A stretch of DNA of 64,000 nucleotides. It comes from CAZKJL01 sp964611095. GTDB taxonomy: Bacteria; Patescibacteriota; Gracilibacteria; Peribacterales; Peribacteraceae. The stretch's first letter is position 1, and every line of letters begins with the position of its first letter. The stretch lies in NCBI GenBank assembly GCA_964611095.1, contig CAZSWJ010000001.1:124001-188000 (forward strand), read 5' to 3'. Positions 7,450 through 16,440 of this stretch are shown here, in pieces. A program made the position numbers and the translations under genes. The notes beneath the pieces are model-generated. The model did no database searches, had not been told where the DNA came from, and saw only the letters and a list, made by a program, of their open reading frames with translations.

Positions 7450-10053
7450 ATGAGACTTCGAACAAAACTCATTCTCCTGCTCCTGGCCGTCGGCATCGTG
7501 CCGATGTACGTGTTCACGCACTTTCTCTTCGCGAGTGCCACCCACAATTTGGAGAATCGAGCGGTCGAACAGCTCGAATCCGTCGCATCCATTCAACAGG
7601 AACGCATTTCCGATTTCATCCAGACTGCGAACGACGAACTTCAATTGATTCAATCGAAGATGTTGCTCGTGAACGCAGCGGTCCAGTTTCAATCCGGAGC
7701 CGTGGCGGCGGGTCGTGAACAAATGACGAAGACGCTGAAAGACATCATCGCCATTCTCCCGCACGTGCGCGGGGCCGCCGTTTTCACTGCGGATAACAAA
7801 ACGATGATCGGCTCCGTTGGCATGGATCATTTCGTCCCGCACACCGGGAGTCGTTTCGCGGCCTCCGGCTCGTCCGTGAGCCAGGGCATTGTCGATCTTA
7901 CGAATGAATCCGGCTCCATTATCGCGCACATGGTCGGGTCTCTGGCGTTGAATGGAAAGAAAGTGGGTACCCTCTTTGTCGATATCGACACCGACAAACT
8001 CAGGTCGCTCGCCACGAACTACACCGGACTCGGGCGTACCGGAGAAATGGAGCTCGCCTATCGCGATGCTGAAGGCCGGGCCGTCATGCTCATGCCCCTT
8101 CGCTTCGATTCGGGTGCCGCGTTGACGCGCACAATGCCTTCCGAGTCGCTCTCGCCCATGCTTCCTGCGGTCAACGGTATCGAAAAAACATTCTTCGATG
8201 CCGTCGATTATCGTGGTGAGCACGTGTATGCCGTCACCAAATTCATTCCCGATGTGCGATGGGGCTTCGTGGTGAAACGCGACAGGGCGGAAATCCTTTC
8301 CCTGCTCGCTCCGTTTTACAGGCTGACGATCATCTTCCTCGGTGTCTCCATTCTCCTCGCAGGAGCGGTTGCCATCATATTTTCCGGATACCTCTCCGCA
8401 CCGCTTCGCTCGCTGACGTCGGTCGCCAAGCGCATTGCCGACGGGCGATTCGATCAGCCGATTCCACTCGTGAAGACCGGTGACGAAGTGCAGGAGCTTG
8501 CCGACGCATTCCGCGTGATGACCGACAAAGTGCAATCGTCGCAAGGACAACTTCTGGAAACTCTCCGGAGAAAATCCATGGACTTGGAACAAGTGTCGCT
8601 GTTTCTGGATTCCATCATCGACAACATTCCGGATATGATTTTCGTGAAGGATGCCAAAGATCTCCGCTTCGTGAAGTTCAACAAAGCGGGTCTCGAACTC
8701 GTCGGAACGTCGATGGAGAACATCATCGGCAAAAATGACTACGATTTTTTTCCGAAAGATCAGGCTGATTTCTTCACGAGAAAAGATCGCGAAGTGCTCG
8801 CGGGCAAAGAAATCGTGGACATTCCGGAGGAGCCGTTCGACAGCAACGCGAAGAAAGGCCTCCGAATTCTCCATACCAAAAAAGTGCCCATTTTGGACGA
8901 AGATGGGACTCCCAGGTATTTGCTCGGCATTTCGGAAGACATTACCGAGCACAAGCGTTCTTTGGATGAATTGATCGCCAGCCGCAAGTTGTTGCAGGCG
9001 GAAGTCCAAAATACTCGCAAATTCAAGCAAGCGGTGGAATCATCCACCGACGGCGTGCTCATTACCGACGCAGACACCGTCATCGTGTACGCGAACCCGG
9101 CATGGCAGAAAATGTCGGGGTACGCATTGGCCGATGTGCTCGGCAAGAAAGCGAGCATGTTGAAGACCGATAAGACGCCTGAGGCGGTACTCGCGAATTT
9201 GCGAAAGGCCATCGTCGAGGGTTCGTCTTTTTATTCCGATGACATCGTCAACAGTCGCCCGGACGGATCCGAGTACTGCGCCGAGCTCAGCCTCTTCTCC
9301 ATTCGATCGTCCGAGAACGGTGAGGTGCAGTTCTACGTGGGGCTGCAGAACGACATTACCGTGTACAAGCAGCAAGATCGGTCCAAGACCGAGTTCATTG
9401 CTCTCGCGTCGCACCAACTGCGTACGCCGCTGACCGAAATACGATGGTCGCTCTCGGACCTGCGGAAGGGAGAAATGTCCGAGTCGCAGCGTTTGCTTGC
9501 CGACGTCGCGTTCAATGCGTCCGTGCATATGGCCGAGACCATCAAATCCATGCTGACGATTTCACGCATCGATACGAAAGAAATCAGGCCGGAGCTCAGG
9601 AACGTTTCCGTGCAGGCACTCATCCGTGAGATCGCGGATCTGTTGGAGCTGAAGCGTGTCGAAAAAGGCATCGATCTGCGCGTGAGCTGTCCTCAGGATT
9701 TGAGCATGTGCACCGATGCGCAGCTTTTCAAAGAGATTCTTGCGAACGTGCTCACGAATGCGTTCAAATATTCCCCGGAAGGGTCCGTCGTCCGGGTGAT
9801 GGCGGAAGCGAAGGATGGCGAGGTGAGGATTTCCATCGCCGATGCGGGCATCGGCATTCCTGCATCCGAGCAGTCGCGCATTTCGGAGAAATTTTTCCGT
9901 GCCTCCAATGCCGTGAGCGGCACGGAGTCCGGCACGGGCATCGGTCTGTATATGGTATACTCTCTCACAAAGCTCCTCGGAGGATCGGTTTCGTTTACGT
10001 CCCACCAGACCTCCGGAACGACGTTCGTGCTTACCTTTCCTCGCAACATATGA
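7450..10053 (+). CDS. Membrane sensor histidine kinase (Cache-HAMP-PAS-PAS)
   Basis: 867 residues. Parts in order: first membrane segment (MRLRTKLILLLLAVGIVPMY); a periplasm-type sensor region of about 260 residues, likely a double Cache fold; a second membrane segment near residue 300 (LTIIFLGVSILLAGAVAIIF); HAMP; two PAS domains (IIDNIPDMIFVKD and VESSTDGVLITDAD); a dimerisation/phospho-acceptor helix with ASHQLRTPLTEIR; and a HATPase domain with NVLTNAFKYSPEG, DAGIGIP and GTGIGLYMV boxes. It should sense an external signal and autophosphorylate on the His. The start at 7450 is chosen because the promoter lies just upstream of it and the membrane segment follows directly. The stop overlaps the start of the receiver gene (ATGA at 10050), indicating translational coupling and a functional pair. 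Confidence 0.93.
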   Translation: MRLRTKLILLLLAVGIVPMYVFTHFLFASATHNLENRAVEQLESVASIQQERISDFIQTANDELQLIQSKMLLVNAAVQFQSGAVAAGREQMTKTLKDIIAILPHVRGAAVFTADNKTMIGSVGMDHFVPHTGSRFAASGSSVSQGIVDLTNESGSIIAHMVGSLALNGKKVGTLFVDIDTDKLRSLATNYTGLGRTGEMELAYRDAEGRAVMLMPLRFDSGAALTRTMPSESLSPMLPAVNGIEKTFFDAVDYRGEHVYAVTKFIPDVRWGFVVKRDRAEILSLLAPFYRLTIIFLGVSILLAGAVAIIFSGYLSAPLRSLTSVAKRIADGRFDQPIPLVKTGDEVQELADAFRVMTDKVQSSQGQLLETLRRKSMDLEQVSLFLDSIIDNIPDMIFVKDAKDLRFVKFNKAGLELVGTSMENIIGKNDYDFFPKDQADFFTRKDREVLAGKEIVDIPEEPFDSNAKKGLRILHTKKVPILDEDGTPRYLLGISEDITEHKRSLDELIASRKLLQAEVQNTRKFKQAVESSTDGVLITDADTVIVYANPAWQKMSGYALADVLGKKASMLKTDKTPEAVLANLRKAIVEGSSFYSDDIVNSRPDGSEYCAELSLFSIRSSENGEVQFYVGLQNDITVYKQQDRSKTEFIALASHQLRTPLTEIRWSLSDLRKGEMSESQRLLADVAFNASVHMAETIKSMLTISRIDTKEIRPELRNVSVQALIREIADLLELKRVEKGIDLRVSCPQDLSMCTDAQLFKEILANVLTNAFKYSPEGSVVRVMAEAKDGEVRISIADAGIGIPASEQSRISEKFFRASNAVSGTESGTGIGLYMVYSLTKLLGGSVSFTSHQTSGTTFVLTFPRNI

Positions 10054-10424
10054 AAAAAACGCGTCCAAATGTTCTCATCGCCGAAGACAATGCCTTCCTT
10101 GCCGGAATGATGGCGAAGACCATCAGGGCCAATGACGTCGGTGCCGATGTCGTTCAGGACGGCGAAAAGGCCGTGGCCTTCCTGAAGAAAGAATCCCCGG
10201 CATTGGTGCTGCTCGATTTGCTGTTGCCGAGCCTGGACGGTTACCAAGTGCTTTCGTATCTGAAGGAGAGTAAGCCCAAAGTGCCCGTGGTGATCGTTTC
10301 CAATCTGAGTGACGGGGCCAGTCGCAAGCGATGCCAGGAATTCGGCGTCAAAGATTATTATGTCAAAAGCGATATCAATGAGGATCAAATCTGGTCGATC
10401 GTGAAGAAGTGGCTTCCTCGCTGA
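10050..10424 (+). CDS. Single-domain response regulator
   Basis: 124 residues forming a stand-alone receiver domain. Acidic pocket E12-D13, phospho-acceptor D56 in VLLDLLLPSLDGY, signalling S84 and the conserved Lys in DYYVKSD (K106) are present. No DNA-binding or enzymatic output domain follows, so it probably passes the phosphoryl group on or acts by protein contact, as CheY/Spo0F types do. It overlaps the kinase stop by four bases and is followed 16 bases later by a kinase-like protein, so the three form an operon. Confidence 0.93.
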   Translation: MKKTRPNVLIAEDNAFLAGMMAKTIRANDVGADVVQDGEKAVAFLKKESPALVLLDLLLPSLDGYQVLSYLKESKPKVPVVIVSNLSDGASRKRCQEFGVKDYYVKSDINEDQIWSIVKKWLPR

Positions 10425-10440
10425 CGCGATTTCCTCATCG

Positions 10441-11244
10441 GTGCGGGTGGAGTACCATGACGGCGTGCTGCTGATTTTCAATATCATCGTTCTGGTCGCG
10501 GTCGTCGGTCTTCTGATCTTGGAAGAGGGTCGGTACGGGCGTTTTGCCACGCGCGTCGAAAAAACGCGAGAAGAGCTGGCTCTCATTGCGAACCGAGCGC
10601 GTTTGCCGCTCTCCACCATCAAGAAATATGCCGACTTTTTGCATACCAAACAATTCGGAACCCTGACATTCGCTCAACAAGAGGCTGTCGATAATCTGCA
10701 AGGCGCCCTCGCCGAATCGCTCGTACAGGTCGATCGGTTGCTCGCGTACTCTCGGCTGGACGAGGCGCGGTATCCGCTCACCGCGGCATCCATTCACATC
10801 GACAAAGCCATCCGGGGCGTCATCGACACGGTGCGCCCACTCGCCGCAGCCAAACACATCTCCGTACAGGTGAAGGGCAAAGGCCGGGTATCCGTGTATG
10901 TCGACGCGCTCCTCCTGCACGGAGCCTTGGACGAGCTCTTGGTGAATGCGGTGAAATACACCCCCGAACACGGACGTATCTCGGTGGAAATTTCCGAGAG
11001 GGATCGTGGCGTCGGCATCGCGGTGAGAGATTCCGGCATCGGCATCTCCGCCAAGGAAAAGCCGCGCGTTTTTGAAAAGTTTTTCCGCGGCGCACGCGCA
11101 CAGGCCATGGCGACGGGCAACGGACTCGGTTTGGCTTTCGCCAAGTCGTTTGCGGAAACCATGAACGGCTCGCTTTCGTTCACCTCAACGGAAGGCAAAG
11201 GCTCCGTATTCCTGTTGACGGTGCCCAAGAAAAAATCGCGCTGA
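10441..11244 (+). CDS. Histidine-kinase-like protein lacking the acceptor His
   Basis: 267 residues: a short N-terminus, one membrane segment (about 10-28), a dimerisation helix pair, and an intact HATPase domain with DELLVNAVKYTPE (N box), DSGIGIS (G1) and GNGLGLAFAKSF (G2). In the acceptor helix the usual SHELRTPL pattern reads ANRARLPLSTI, so the His is replaced by Asn (N51). The protein should bind ATP but cannot autophosphorylate in the usual way; it may regulate the neighbouring complete kinase or dimerise with it. The start is a GTG at 10441; a GTG two codons later is an alternative. Its stop abuts the stop of the next, oppositely oriented gene with no spacer. Confidence 0.85.
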   Translation: MRVEYHDGVLLIFNIIVLVAVVGLLILEEGRYGRFATRVEKTREELALIANRARLPLSTIKKYADFLHTKQFGTLTFAQQEAVDNLQGALAESLVQVDRLLAYSRLDEARYPLTAASIHIDKAIRGVIDTVRPLAAAKHISVQVKGKGRVSVYVDALLLHGALDELLVNAVKYTPEHGRISVEISERDRGVGIAVRDSGIGISAKEKPRVFEKFFRGARAQAMATGNGLGLAFAKSFAETMNGSLSFTSTEGKGSVFLLTVPKKKSR

Positions 11245-12138
11245 TCAGAACGCATGATCGCTTTCGTCGTCGCTGCGGCGCTTCCTGCGCTTCAGTTTGC
11301 CCAGCCATGCGAAGGGCCACAGCAGCGAGTCGATCGCGATGGATCCCGGGCGCACCGCAAGGCTCAGGGTGCGGATGGCGGCGGTACTGCCCATGCGATA
11401 CGCGGGCAGCGCCTCATACAAACTCTCGAACCGGTAGATGTACCCAAGGCGCACGACGGTCACGGCTTGGGCCGCGGTGATCGCGGTTTTCGTCACGGCC
11501 GATGAACGTATGGCATCGACGACGCCGTCACTCGCGGTCCCATCACGCGTCGTTGTCGTACGGATGACGGGTCTGCCGTCGACAGTCTGTGCGTCGGTTG
11601 CGTTTGCATCAGCGGATGTCGGTGATGTCTCGTCGATCGTATCCATCGTTGCAGTACCCGTGTCGTCCGTCACGCGCGTGCTCGTCGTCTCATCGGCGGG
11701 TGCGGCCGGCCTGCCGATCGGCCTGCGTGTGCGAACGACGGGTAAAGGCGCGGATTCGCCGGGGATCGTCGGCGGTGTCGTCCGCCTTCCCCCGCCGCTC
11801 GGCGCGTTCGCGGTGTCGCTGCCACCGGACGTACCGCCGGAAGAGCCGCCTGTGCTTCCGCCGCTCGTACCACCGCTTGTGCCGCCATTCTCTTCTCCGG
11901 ACGGCGACTCGCTCGTGAGTTCGTATGTGGTGCTTTCCATATTTTCCGCATGCCAGAACATCCTTCCCTGCACATCGTACGTCGTGCTCGTACCGTCACT
12001 TCGCATGAATTGCATGCCGCCACCGTCGAGCGTGTACGTCGTGCTGGCTGCCGCATCGGCATCGGTCGTGAGAGCCCCGAGCACGCTCAGAACTCCAAAC
12101 AATAACGCCGTGACAATCGTTTGTTTTTTATATGACAT
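11245..12138 (-). CDS. Exported low-complexity protein with C-terminal membrane-proximal tail
   Basis: 297 residues, not recognised as a known family. It has a signal peptide (TIVTALLFGVLSVLGALT, then DADA), followed by three short STTY-containing repeats (STTYTLDGGGMQF, STTYDVQGRMFW, STTYELTSE). A Gly/Ser/Thr-rich linker rich in GGTSGG units follows, then a Thr/Asp-rich stretch, a moderately hydrophobic C-terminal region, and a basic end (KLKRRKRRSDDES). The linker suggests a spacer through the cell wall. The STTY repeats may form small beta units at the surface. Function unknown. Confidence 0.7.
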   Translation of the reverse strand: MSYKKQTIVTALLFGVLSVLGALTTDADAAASTTYTLDGGGMQFMRSDGTSTTYDVQGRMFWHAENMESTTYELTSESPSGEENGGTSGGTSGGSTGGSSGGTSGGSDTANAPSGGGRRTTPPTIPGESAPLPVVRTRRPIGRPAAPADETTSTRVTDDTGTATMDTIDETSPTSADANATDAQTVDGRPVIRTTTTRDGTASDGVVDAIRSSAVTKTAITAAQAVTVVRLGYIYRFESLYEALPAYRMGSTAAIRTLSLAVRPGSIAIDSLLWPFAWLGKLKRRKRRSDDESDHAF

Positions 12139-12147
12139 TTTCTCACC

Positions 12148-12156
12148 ATTATATCA
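12148..12156 (-). promoter_or_regulatory. Extended -10 promoter of the low-complexity exported gene
   Basis: On the minus strand TGATATAAT with TATAAT at 12153-12148, nine bases before the ATG at 12138. The expected start point leaves a leader of only about three bases, so the mRNA is nearly leaderless. Confidence 0.65.
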
Positions 12157-12210
12157 TATTTATGGCTTACAGAACAGGTTTAACGATGGTCGATACATTC
12201 TGATTTCCAC

Positions 12211-12235
12211 AAAAAATCCCTCCATCTCGGAGGGA
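12211..12235 (-). terminator. Intrinsic terminator of the 12272-14077 gene
   Basis: Minus-strand stem TCCCTCC/GGAGGGA (12235-12217) with a five-base loop, followed by six Ts (12216-12211). Confidence 0.85.
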
Positions 12236-12271
12236 CTTTCTGTCGTTTGAAGACGTGTGTATGTGTGTGAC

Positions 12272-14077
12272 TTACGGCGTGGTCGTTTCGTAGTTCAGGT
12301 TGAGATAGCCGACCGCGGCATAGGCGCTCGCCGTATTCTTGGCAGCGAGCTTCATGTAGATGGTGATGTATCCCTTCGGGGTCCACGTGCCTCCGGATTC
12401 GGGGCCCGTGATGTTCGCCGTGGCGAAGGACGTGCTGGCCAGTCCGCTTCCTCCCGTCAGTGCGCGGTACGTGCCCGTCGTGTCCTTGATGAGAATCTTC
12501 ACCGCGTTGTCGGCAGTGTCGGCCGTGCCCGTCTTGTAGCGGAGCTCAATCGGCTTGATCGGATCCCAGGTGCTGAAGTTATCGGGAACGCGGACGCGAA
12601 CCGAGATCCAGTAGTCTTGGAGGGTGGAGCGCGAGGAGGTCCAAATGTAACTGTTGTCCAAGGCACTGGTTCCGCCGGACATCGTGAGCTGACCCACGGA
12701 TGTCGCTCCGGAGCTGAAGTACACCGAGTTCGGGTATTCCGGGTGCAGCGAGAGAATGCCACCCGAGCCGTTGCCGACTGCGGCATTGGACCACGTCAGG
12801 TTTCCGGCACCGTCGTTTTTCAGGAAGGTGTTGGAGCTTCCCTGGGAAGAAGGCGTGCTGTACGTCACGCCGTGCAGCGTGATGTTGCCGTCCACGGTGA
12901 GCGTCGCACCGGACAAGTTGCCCTTCGTGCGGATGGCGCCCGTTGCGGTGAGCGAGCCTCCCACGACCGCATTGCGATCGACGCGGAGCGAGGAACCCGA
13001 GATGGTTCCAAGAACGCGGATGCCCTTGCTGAATTCAAACAGCTGGAGCGAGTTGAGGAATTTCATCGTTTGGTTCCCCGACGTATTGCCGAAAATCAAC
13101 TGCGCATCGTTGGAGTCTGCATCATCGTTGATCGTGAGGTTGCCGTCCGTGCGCACGGCGCCGGAAGCGGACAGTGCTCCATGGATATCGGCGGCACCAT
13201 CGACGCGGAGCGTGGAGCCGGACAGGTTGGCGCGTACCTTCAGTGCGCCGGTCATGGTGTCGCCGGATTGATTCACGAAGCGCGCGTCGAAAGCGTTTTG
13301 GAGGGAGCCCGTGTTGGACCATGGACCGGTGCCCGTGTTCAGGTCGGTGGCACATTCGAATTTGTTCGTTGCATTGTTGAAGACGAGCTTCTGGTTTGCT
13401 CCGTTACAGGAACCGAGTCCGAAGCCGTTGATCGTGGAGCCGGAGACTGTTCCCTTTGCCGCGATGTTGTTCCTGACAAGGAGAGAGCCGGAGATCGTCG
13501 CATTGCCGTCGATGGCAAGCTTGGAGCCGGAGATCGTCCCGAGAACGCTGATGCCTCGGCTGAACTGGAAGAGTTGGAGGGTGTTCAGGAATTTGAACGT
13601 CTGGTTTCCGGAAGCGTTGCCGAACGTCAGAACGGCGTCGGTGCCGCCGGCGTCGTTATTGATCGTCAGGTCGGCGTCGGTCGTGACGTTGCCCGTCACG
13701 CCGAGCGTGGAACGGAGCTGTGTCGCGCCTTTCACCACGAGAGAGCCTGAGATGTTGGCCTGCTGATCGATGGTCAAGTACGAGCCGGAGATGCCGCCTT
13801 GCACGTTCACGGATTTCGTGAACAAGAATTTCTGCACGGCATTCAAGAACTTGAGTACGGTCGTTGAGCCTCCGAAGCGGAGTTCGATATCGGTGGTCCC
13901 GTCACCGGCATCGATTTGCTGAAAGGATTCCGTATTCACGAGAAGCGTCGGGTTCCACGAGGAGACGGCATAGACGGTCTCCGGCATGGCGCCGAGGAAC
14001 AAGATGTGCACAAGCACGAGAGTGCCTGCAACGCTTGCGAGTCTACGCACGAACCGCGGGACTGCGGTGGTGTGCAT
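12272..14077 (-). CDS. Secreted beta-repeat surface protein (paralogue of the kelch-like protein N-terminus)
   Basis: 601 residues with a signal peptide ending PETVYA. The mature start SSWNPTLLVNTESFQQIDAG is nearly the same as in the protein at 1810-6327. It continues with repeated GTISGSKLAIDGNATISGS and LTFGNASGNQTFKFLN units that should form a beta helix, also shared with that paralogue. Two GSGDTMTGAL-like linkers of the tail-fibre type (NQSGDTMTGALKV) are present. The C-terminal third, from GILSLHPEYP on, looks like a beta-sandwich and is also seen in the next gene (TSSRSTLQDYWISVRVRVPDNF against TSTRTTLQDYDILLRLTVPDNF). It has its own promoter (14107-14112) and terminator. Probably exposed on the cell surface; no catalytic motif. 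Confidence 0.85.
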   Translation of the reverse strand: MHTTAVPRFVRRLASVAGTLVLVHILFLGAMPETVYAVSSWNPTLLVNTESFQQIDAGDGTTDIELRFGGSTTVLKFLNAVQKFLFTKSVNVQGGISGSYLTIDQQANISGSLVVKGATQLRSTLGVTGNVTTDADLTINNDAGGTDAVLTFGNASGNQTFKFLNTLQLFQFSRGISVLGTISGSKLAIDGNATISGSLLVRNNIAAKGTVSGSTINGFGLGSCNGANQKLVFNNATNKFECATDLNTGTGPWSNTGSLQNAFDARFVNQSGDTMTGALKVRANLSGSTLRVDGAADIHGALSASGAVRTDGNLTINDDADSNDAQLIFGNTSGNQTMKFLNSLQLFEFSKGIRVLGTISGSSLRVDRNAVVGGSLTATGAIRTKGNLSGATLTVDGNITLHGVTYSTPSSQGSSNTFLKNDGAGNLTWSNAAVGNGSGGILSLHPEYPNSVYFSSGATSVGQLTMSGGTSALDNSYIWTSSRSTLQDYWISVRVRVPDNFSTWDPIKPIELRYKTGTADTADNAVKILIKDTTGTYRALTGGSGLASTSFATANITGPESGGTWTPKGYITIYMKLAAKNTASAYAAVGYLNLNYETTTP

Positions 14078-14106
14078 ATGGGTATTGGTATGAAATAAAT
14101 CATATC

Positions 14107-14117
14107 ACTATACCAGA
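14107..14117 (-). promoter_or_regulatory. Extended -10 promoter
   Basis: Minus-strand TCTGGTATAGT with the -10 at 14112-14107. It matches the TCTGGTATAAT word before the kelch-like and histidine kinase genes, so the two related surface genes share a promoter type. Confidence 0.65.
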
Positions 14118-14218
14118 TTCTCATCTCCGGTGCATGTATGATGAATGGACAATATTTGAGAATATGTTGAAAAAAAACTGTGATCCCAGACGCACGGAGC
14201 GGCAGACATTCCCCTCTG

Positions 14219-15826
14219 TTAGTCCAGGGTTACATATTCCAGCTTCAGCCCGCCGATGTGCATTTGGGAGGCGTCCTTGGCGTAGACCTTGATGCGGACG
14301 AGCATGTCAGCTCCAGGCGTCCATGTCGGAGTGCCGCTCAATTCCATGCCCGTCGTTGTCCACGACGTATTCACGAGGTTCGCGGTGGAGCCAGACAAGG
14401 TTACCGGTACGCCTGCCGTGTCGTAGATCTGAATGTCAGCCTTGTTGTTTGCGGCATTTGCAGAGGTGCTGCGGTACGTGAGTGAGACGGGGTTCGTCGT
14501 TGCGCTTGTCTTCCAGCGCACGAAGTTATCCGGCACGGTGAGGCGCAGCAGAATGTCGTAGTCCTGGAGCGTCGTGCGCGTGGAGGTCCACACGTAGAAG
14601 TTCTTCATCGTAATATTGTCGTGCGATACGGAGAGCTGGCCGATGTTGTCCCCGCCGTCACCTTGGTAACTCGCCTTCTCGAACGACGGATTCATCATCA
14701 GGACGACGTCACGTTCGCGGTCGTCGCTTTGCAGTGCACGGCGATCCTGGAGGGACGTGATGCTGCCTGCCGATGTGGTGGCTTCCGCGACGGGTACGAA
14801 GCTTTCGTCCGTGGGGAATCCGCTGAGCGACTTGGTCAGGCCTCCGGAACCGAAGTAGATGTATTGAGTGGAGCTTGCAGTGAGACTGATGGTGCCGCCG
14901 CCGTAATTCGTCACGATGCCTCGCAACCGGTACGAACCGCCGGAGACATTCAAGTTCAGGGCGCCGCCGGAGAATGCTTTCAGCGCACCCGTGGAGCTCT
15001 GGAGCGACGTGATGTTCACCCCGTTGATGAGACCCGTAACGGTCAGGTTACCCTGCACTTCCAGGTCGTCGTTGAAGCGGAAGAGACCATTCACTTTGTC
15101 GTACGTCAGCTTCTTGGCGAGCGCGCTTCCAAATTCGAGCGAGACGTTCTCCGTCTCGGTATCGTTGTCATCGATCGCGAACGAGCCGGCATTCGTGCCG
15201 TTCGGGATGGCGCTCACCGGCAGGACCCCGCCGCTGCCCAGAATCACGATGGATCCGCTGGATGTGCCGATCTCACGTTGATCGATGCTGTCCGCATTGG
15301 CTGCGAACGGTACGGAGAGAACGCCGGAACGATCCACGGTCGGGTCCGTCGTGTCCGTATCCAACAATTCGTACGAGGTGTTCGCTGCGGCCGAGGCCTT
15401 CACTTCCACCTGCAAATTCAGGCCGAGCATCGTGGCGATGGACATGCCTTGGTAGGAAGGAATGGGTGTCACGCTTCCGAGTACGACGGTGAAGTAGCCC
15501 CCGGAATTCGGCGTGACGGTGTGCACCTCCTGCCATCCGACGTAGTTGGCGGCTCCGGTATTGATGGCGCCCGTGGAAGTTGTGTCCGTACTGACGTAGT
15601 CGGCGCTTCTCCAATAGCTGAATCGGATCGAGTGTGCCGTCGTCACGGCTGCGCCGCCGCTCATGAGACGTCCGTTGTAGACGTGCGTCGTGGGTGCCGT
15701 TTGTACGGCGTAGACCGTGGGTACACCCATATGGATCGCGGCCGCCACGAGTGCCGGGAGCACCGTCAGTGCCACTGCGGCCTTGAGGCGCTTCATCATG
15801 CCGATGCTGGTGAGCACGGTACGCAT
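14219..15826 (-). CDS. Secreted beta-rich surface protein
   Basis: 535 residues. It has a signal peptide (hydrophobic core VALTVLPALVAAAIHM, cut near VYA). The mature N-terminus TTHVYNGRLMSGGAAVTTAH is a beta domain like those of bacterial surface and phage-tail-like proteins. A middle part holds SLEFGSALAKKLTYDKVNGLFRFN and DLEVQGNLTVTGLINGV, resembling the beta-helical units of the two other surface proteins. The C-terminal sandwich (TLQDYDILLRLTVPDNF) is shared with the 12272-14077 protein. Its ATG lies two bases after the stop of the HTH gene upstream, so the two are co-transcribed and probably coupled in translation. Function unknown; cell-surface location inferred. Confidence 0.82.
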   Translation of the reverse strand: MRTVLTSIGMMKRLKAAVALTVLPALVAAAIHMGVPTVYAVQTAPTTHVYNGRLMSGGAAVTTAHSIRFSYWRSADYVSTDTTSTGAINTGAANYVGWQEVHTVTPNSGGYFTVVLGSVTPIPSYQGMSIATMLGLNLQVEVKASAAANTSYELLDTDTTDPTVDRSGVLSVPFAANADSIDQREIGTSSGSIVILGSGGVLPVSAIPNGTNAGSFAIDDNDTETENVSLEFGSALAKKLTYDKVNGLFRFNDDLEVQGNLTVTGLINGVNITSLQSSTGALKAFSGGALNLNVSGGSYRLRGIVTNYGGGTISLTASSTQYIYFGSGGLTKSLSGFPTDESFVPVAEATTSAGSITSLQDRRALQSDDRERDVVLMMNPSFEKASYQGDGGDNIGQLSVSHDNITMKNFYVWTSTRTTLQDYDILLRLTVPDNFVRWKTSATTNPVSLTYRSTSANAANNKADIQIYDTAGVPVTLSGSTANLVNTSWTTTGMELSGTPTWTPGADMLVRIKVYAKDASQMHIGGLKLEYVTLD

Positions 15827-15828
15827 GA

Positions 15829-16395
15829 TTACGATGTGACTCCGGGGGACGGAAAAAGAAGCGGGTCATTCCACTCGTCGGATTCGGCAGTTGTCTTTGT
15901 CGTGACGACCGGCACATCGTGCTCGGTCTCCGTCTCCGCATCGACGTTGCGTTTGCTGCGGTGTGCCTCGGTATCGGCAAAGAACAGTTTGTGTCTGGTA
16001 ATGACGCGTCCTACGGTTGCCGTGGAAACCGTGACGCCGTATTGCTCCTTGAGCATCGCGGCCACCGGCTCCTTGCCAAGGCGCGGATGAGCTTCGCGAA
16101 TCGTACGGATGAGCGCCACAGTCGCGGCGTCGGTTTCAGGAGTACGGACGGTATGCGGCTTTCTGGATTCTTCTTCGAGCGAACGAATGTCCGTCGCATC
16201 GAAACGATTCGCCCAACGCAAGAACGTGGAACGAGAGATGCCGAAGTGTCGGCACGTCAGACTGATGTTGCCCTCGTGCTCCAGTGCGTACTGAAACCAT
16301 TTCAGCTTCTGCACGTCGGCGCCGCACAGTTCCAGGTCCGCCGCGGTTCGCAGCAGACGCCTGACATCCTGTAGTCGGATCGTTCCGAGGGGCAT
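15829..16395 (-). CDS. Transposase-type helix-turn-helix protein without catalytic domain
   Basis: 188 residues. Residues about 25-75 form a homeodomain-like HTH (KLKWFQYALEHEGNISLTCRHFGISRSTFLRW). A second HTH follows (IREAHPRLGKEPVAAMLKEQYGVTVSTATVGRVI) after a linker RSLEEESRKPH. This order is that of the DNA-binding half of IS481/IS3-type transposases. The integrase core with its D-D-E residues is missing: the protein ends in a polar Thr/Glu-rich tail. No terminal inverted repeats are visible around it. It most likely acts as a DNA-binding regulator derived from a transposase. It is the first gene of a two-gene unit with the secreted protein at 14219-15826, which may be its target. Confidence 0.8.
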   Translation of the reverse strand: MPLGTIRLQDVRRLLRTAADLELCGADVQKLKWFQYALEHEGNISLTCRHFGISRSTFLRWANRFDATDIRSLEEESRKPHTVRTPETDAATVALIRTIREAHPRLGKEPVAAMLKEQYGVTVSTATVGRVITRHKLFFADTEAHRSKRNVDAETETEHDVPVVTTKTTAESDEWNDPLLFPSPGVTS

Positions 16396-16431
16396 GAATT
16401 TTATTTTGTATATTTGTATTAACTATGCAGT

Positions 16432-16440
16432 ATTATAGCA
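16432..16440 (-). promoter_or_regulatory. Extended -10 promoter of the HTH gene
   Basis: Minus-strand TGCTATAAT, TATAAT at 16437-16432, about 37 bases before the ATG at 16395. The leader in between is AT-rich. Confidence 0.65.

Noticed and set aside
6388..9030. Open minus-strand frame of 880 codons opposite the serine hydrolase and kinase genes
   Set aside because: Spans two well-supported genes and the promoter between them; the translation is His/Arg-rich and shows no domains.
12257..13750. Plus-strand frame of 497 codons opposite the 12272-14077 surface gene
   Set aside because: Complement of a repetitive secreted protein; very rich in Arg/Gly/Val with no signal or domain.
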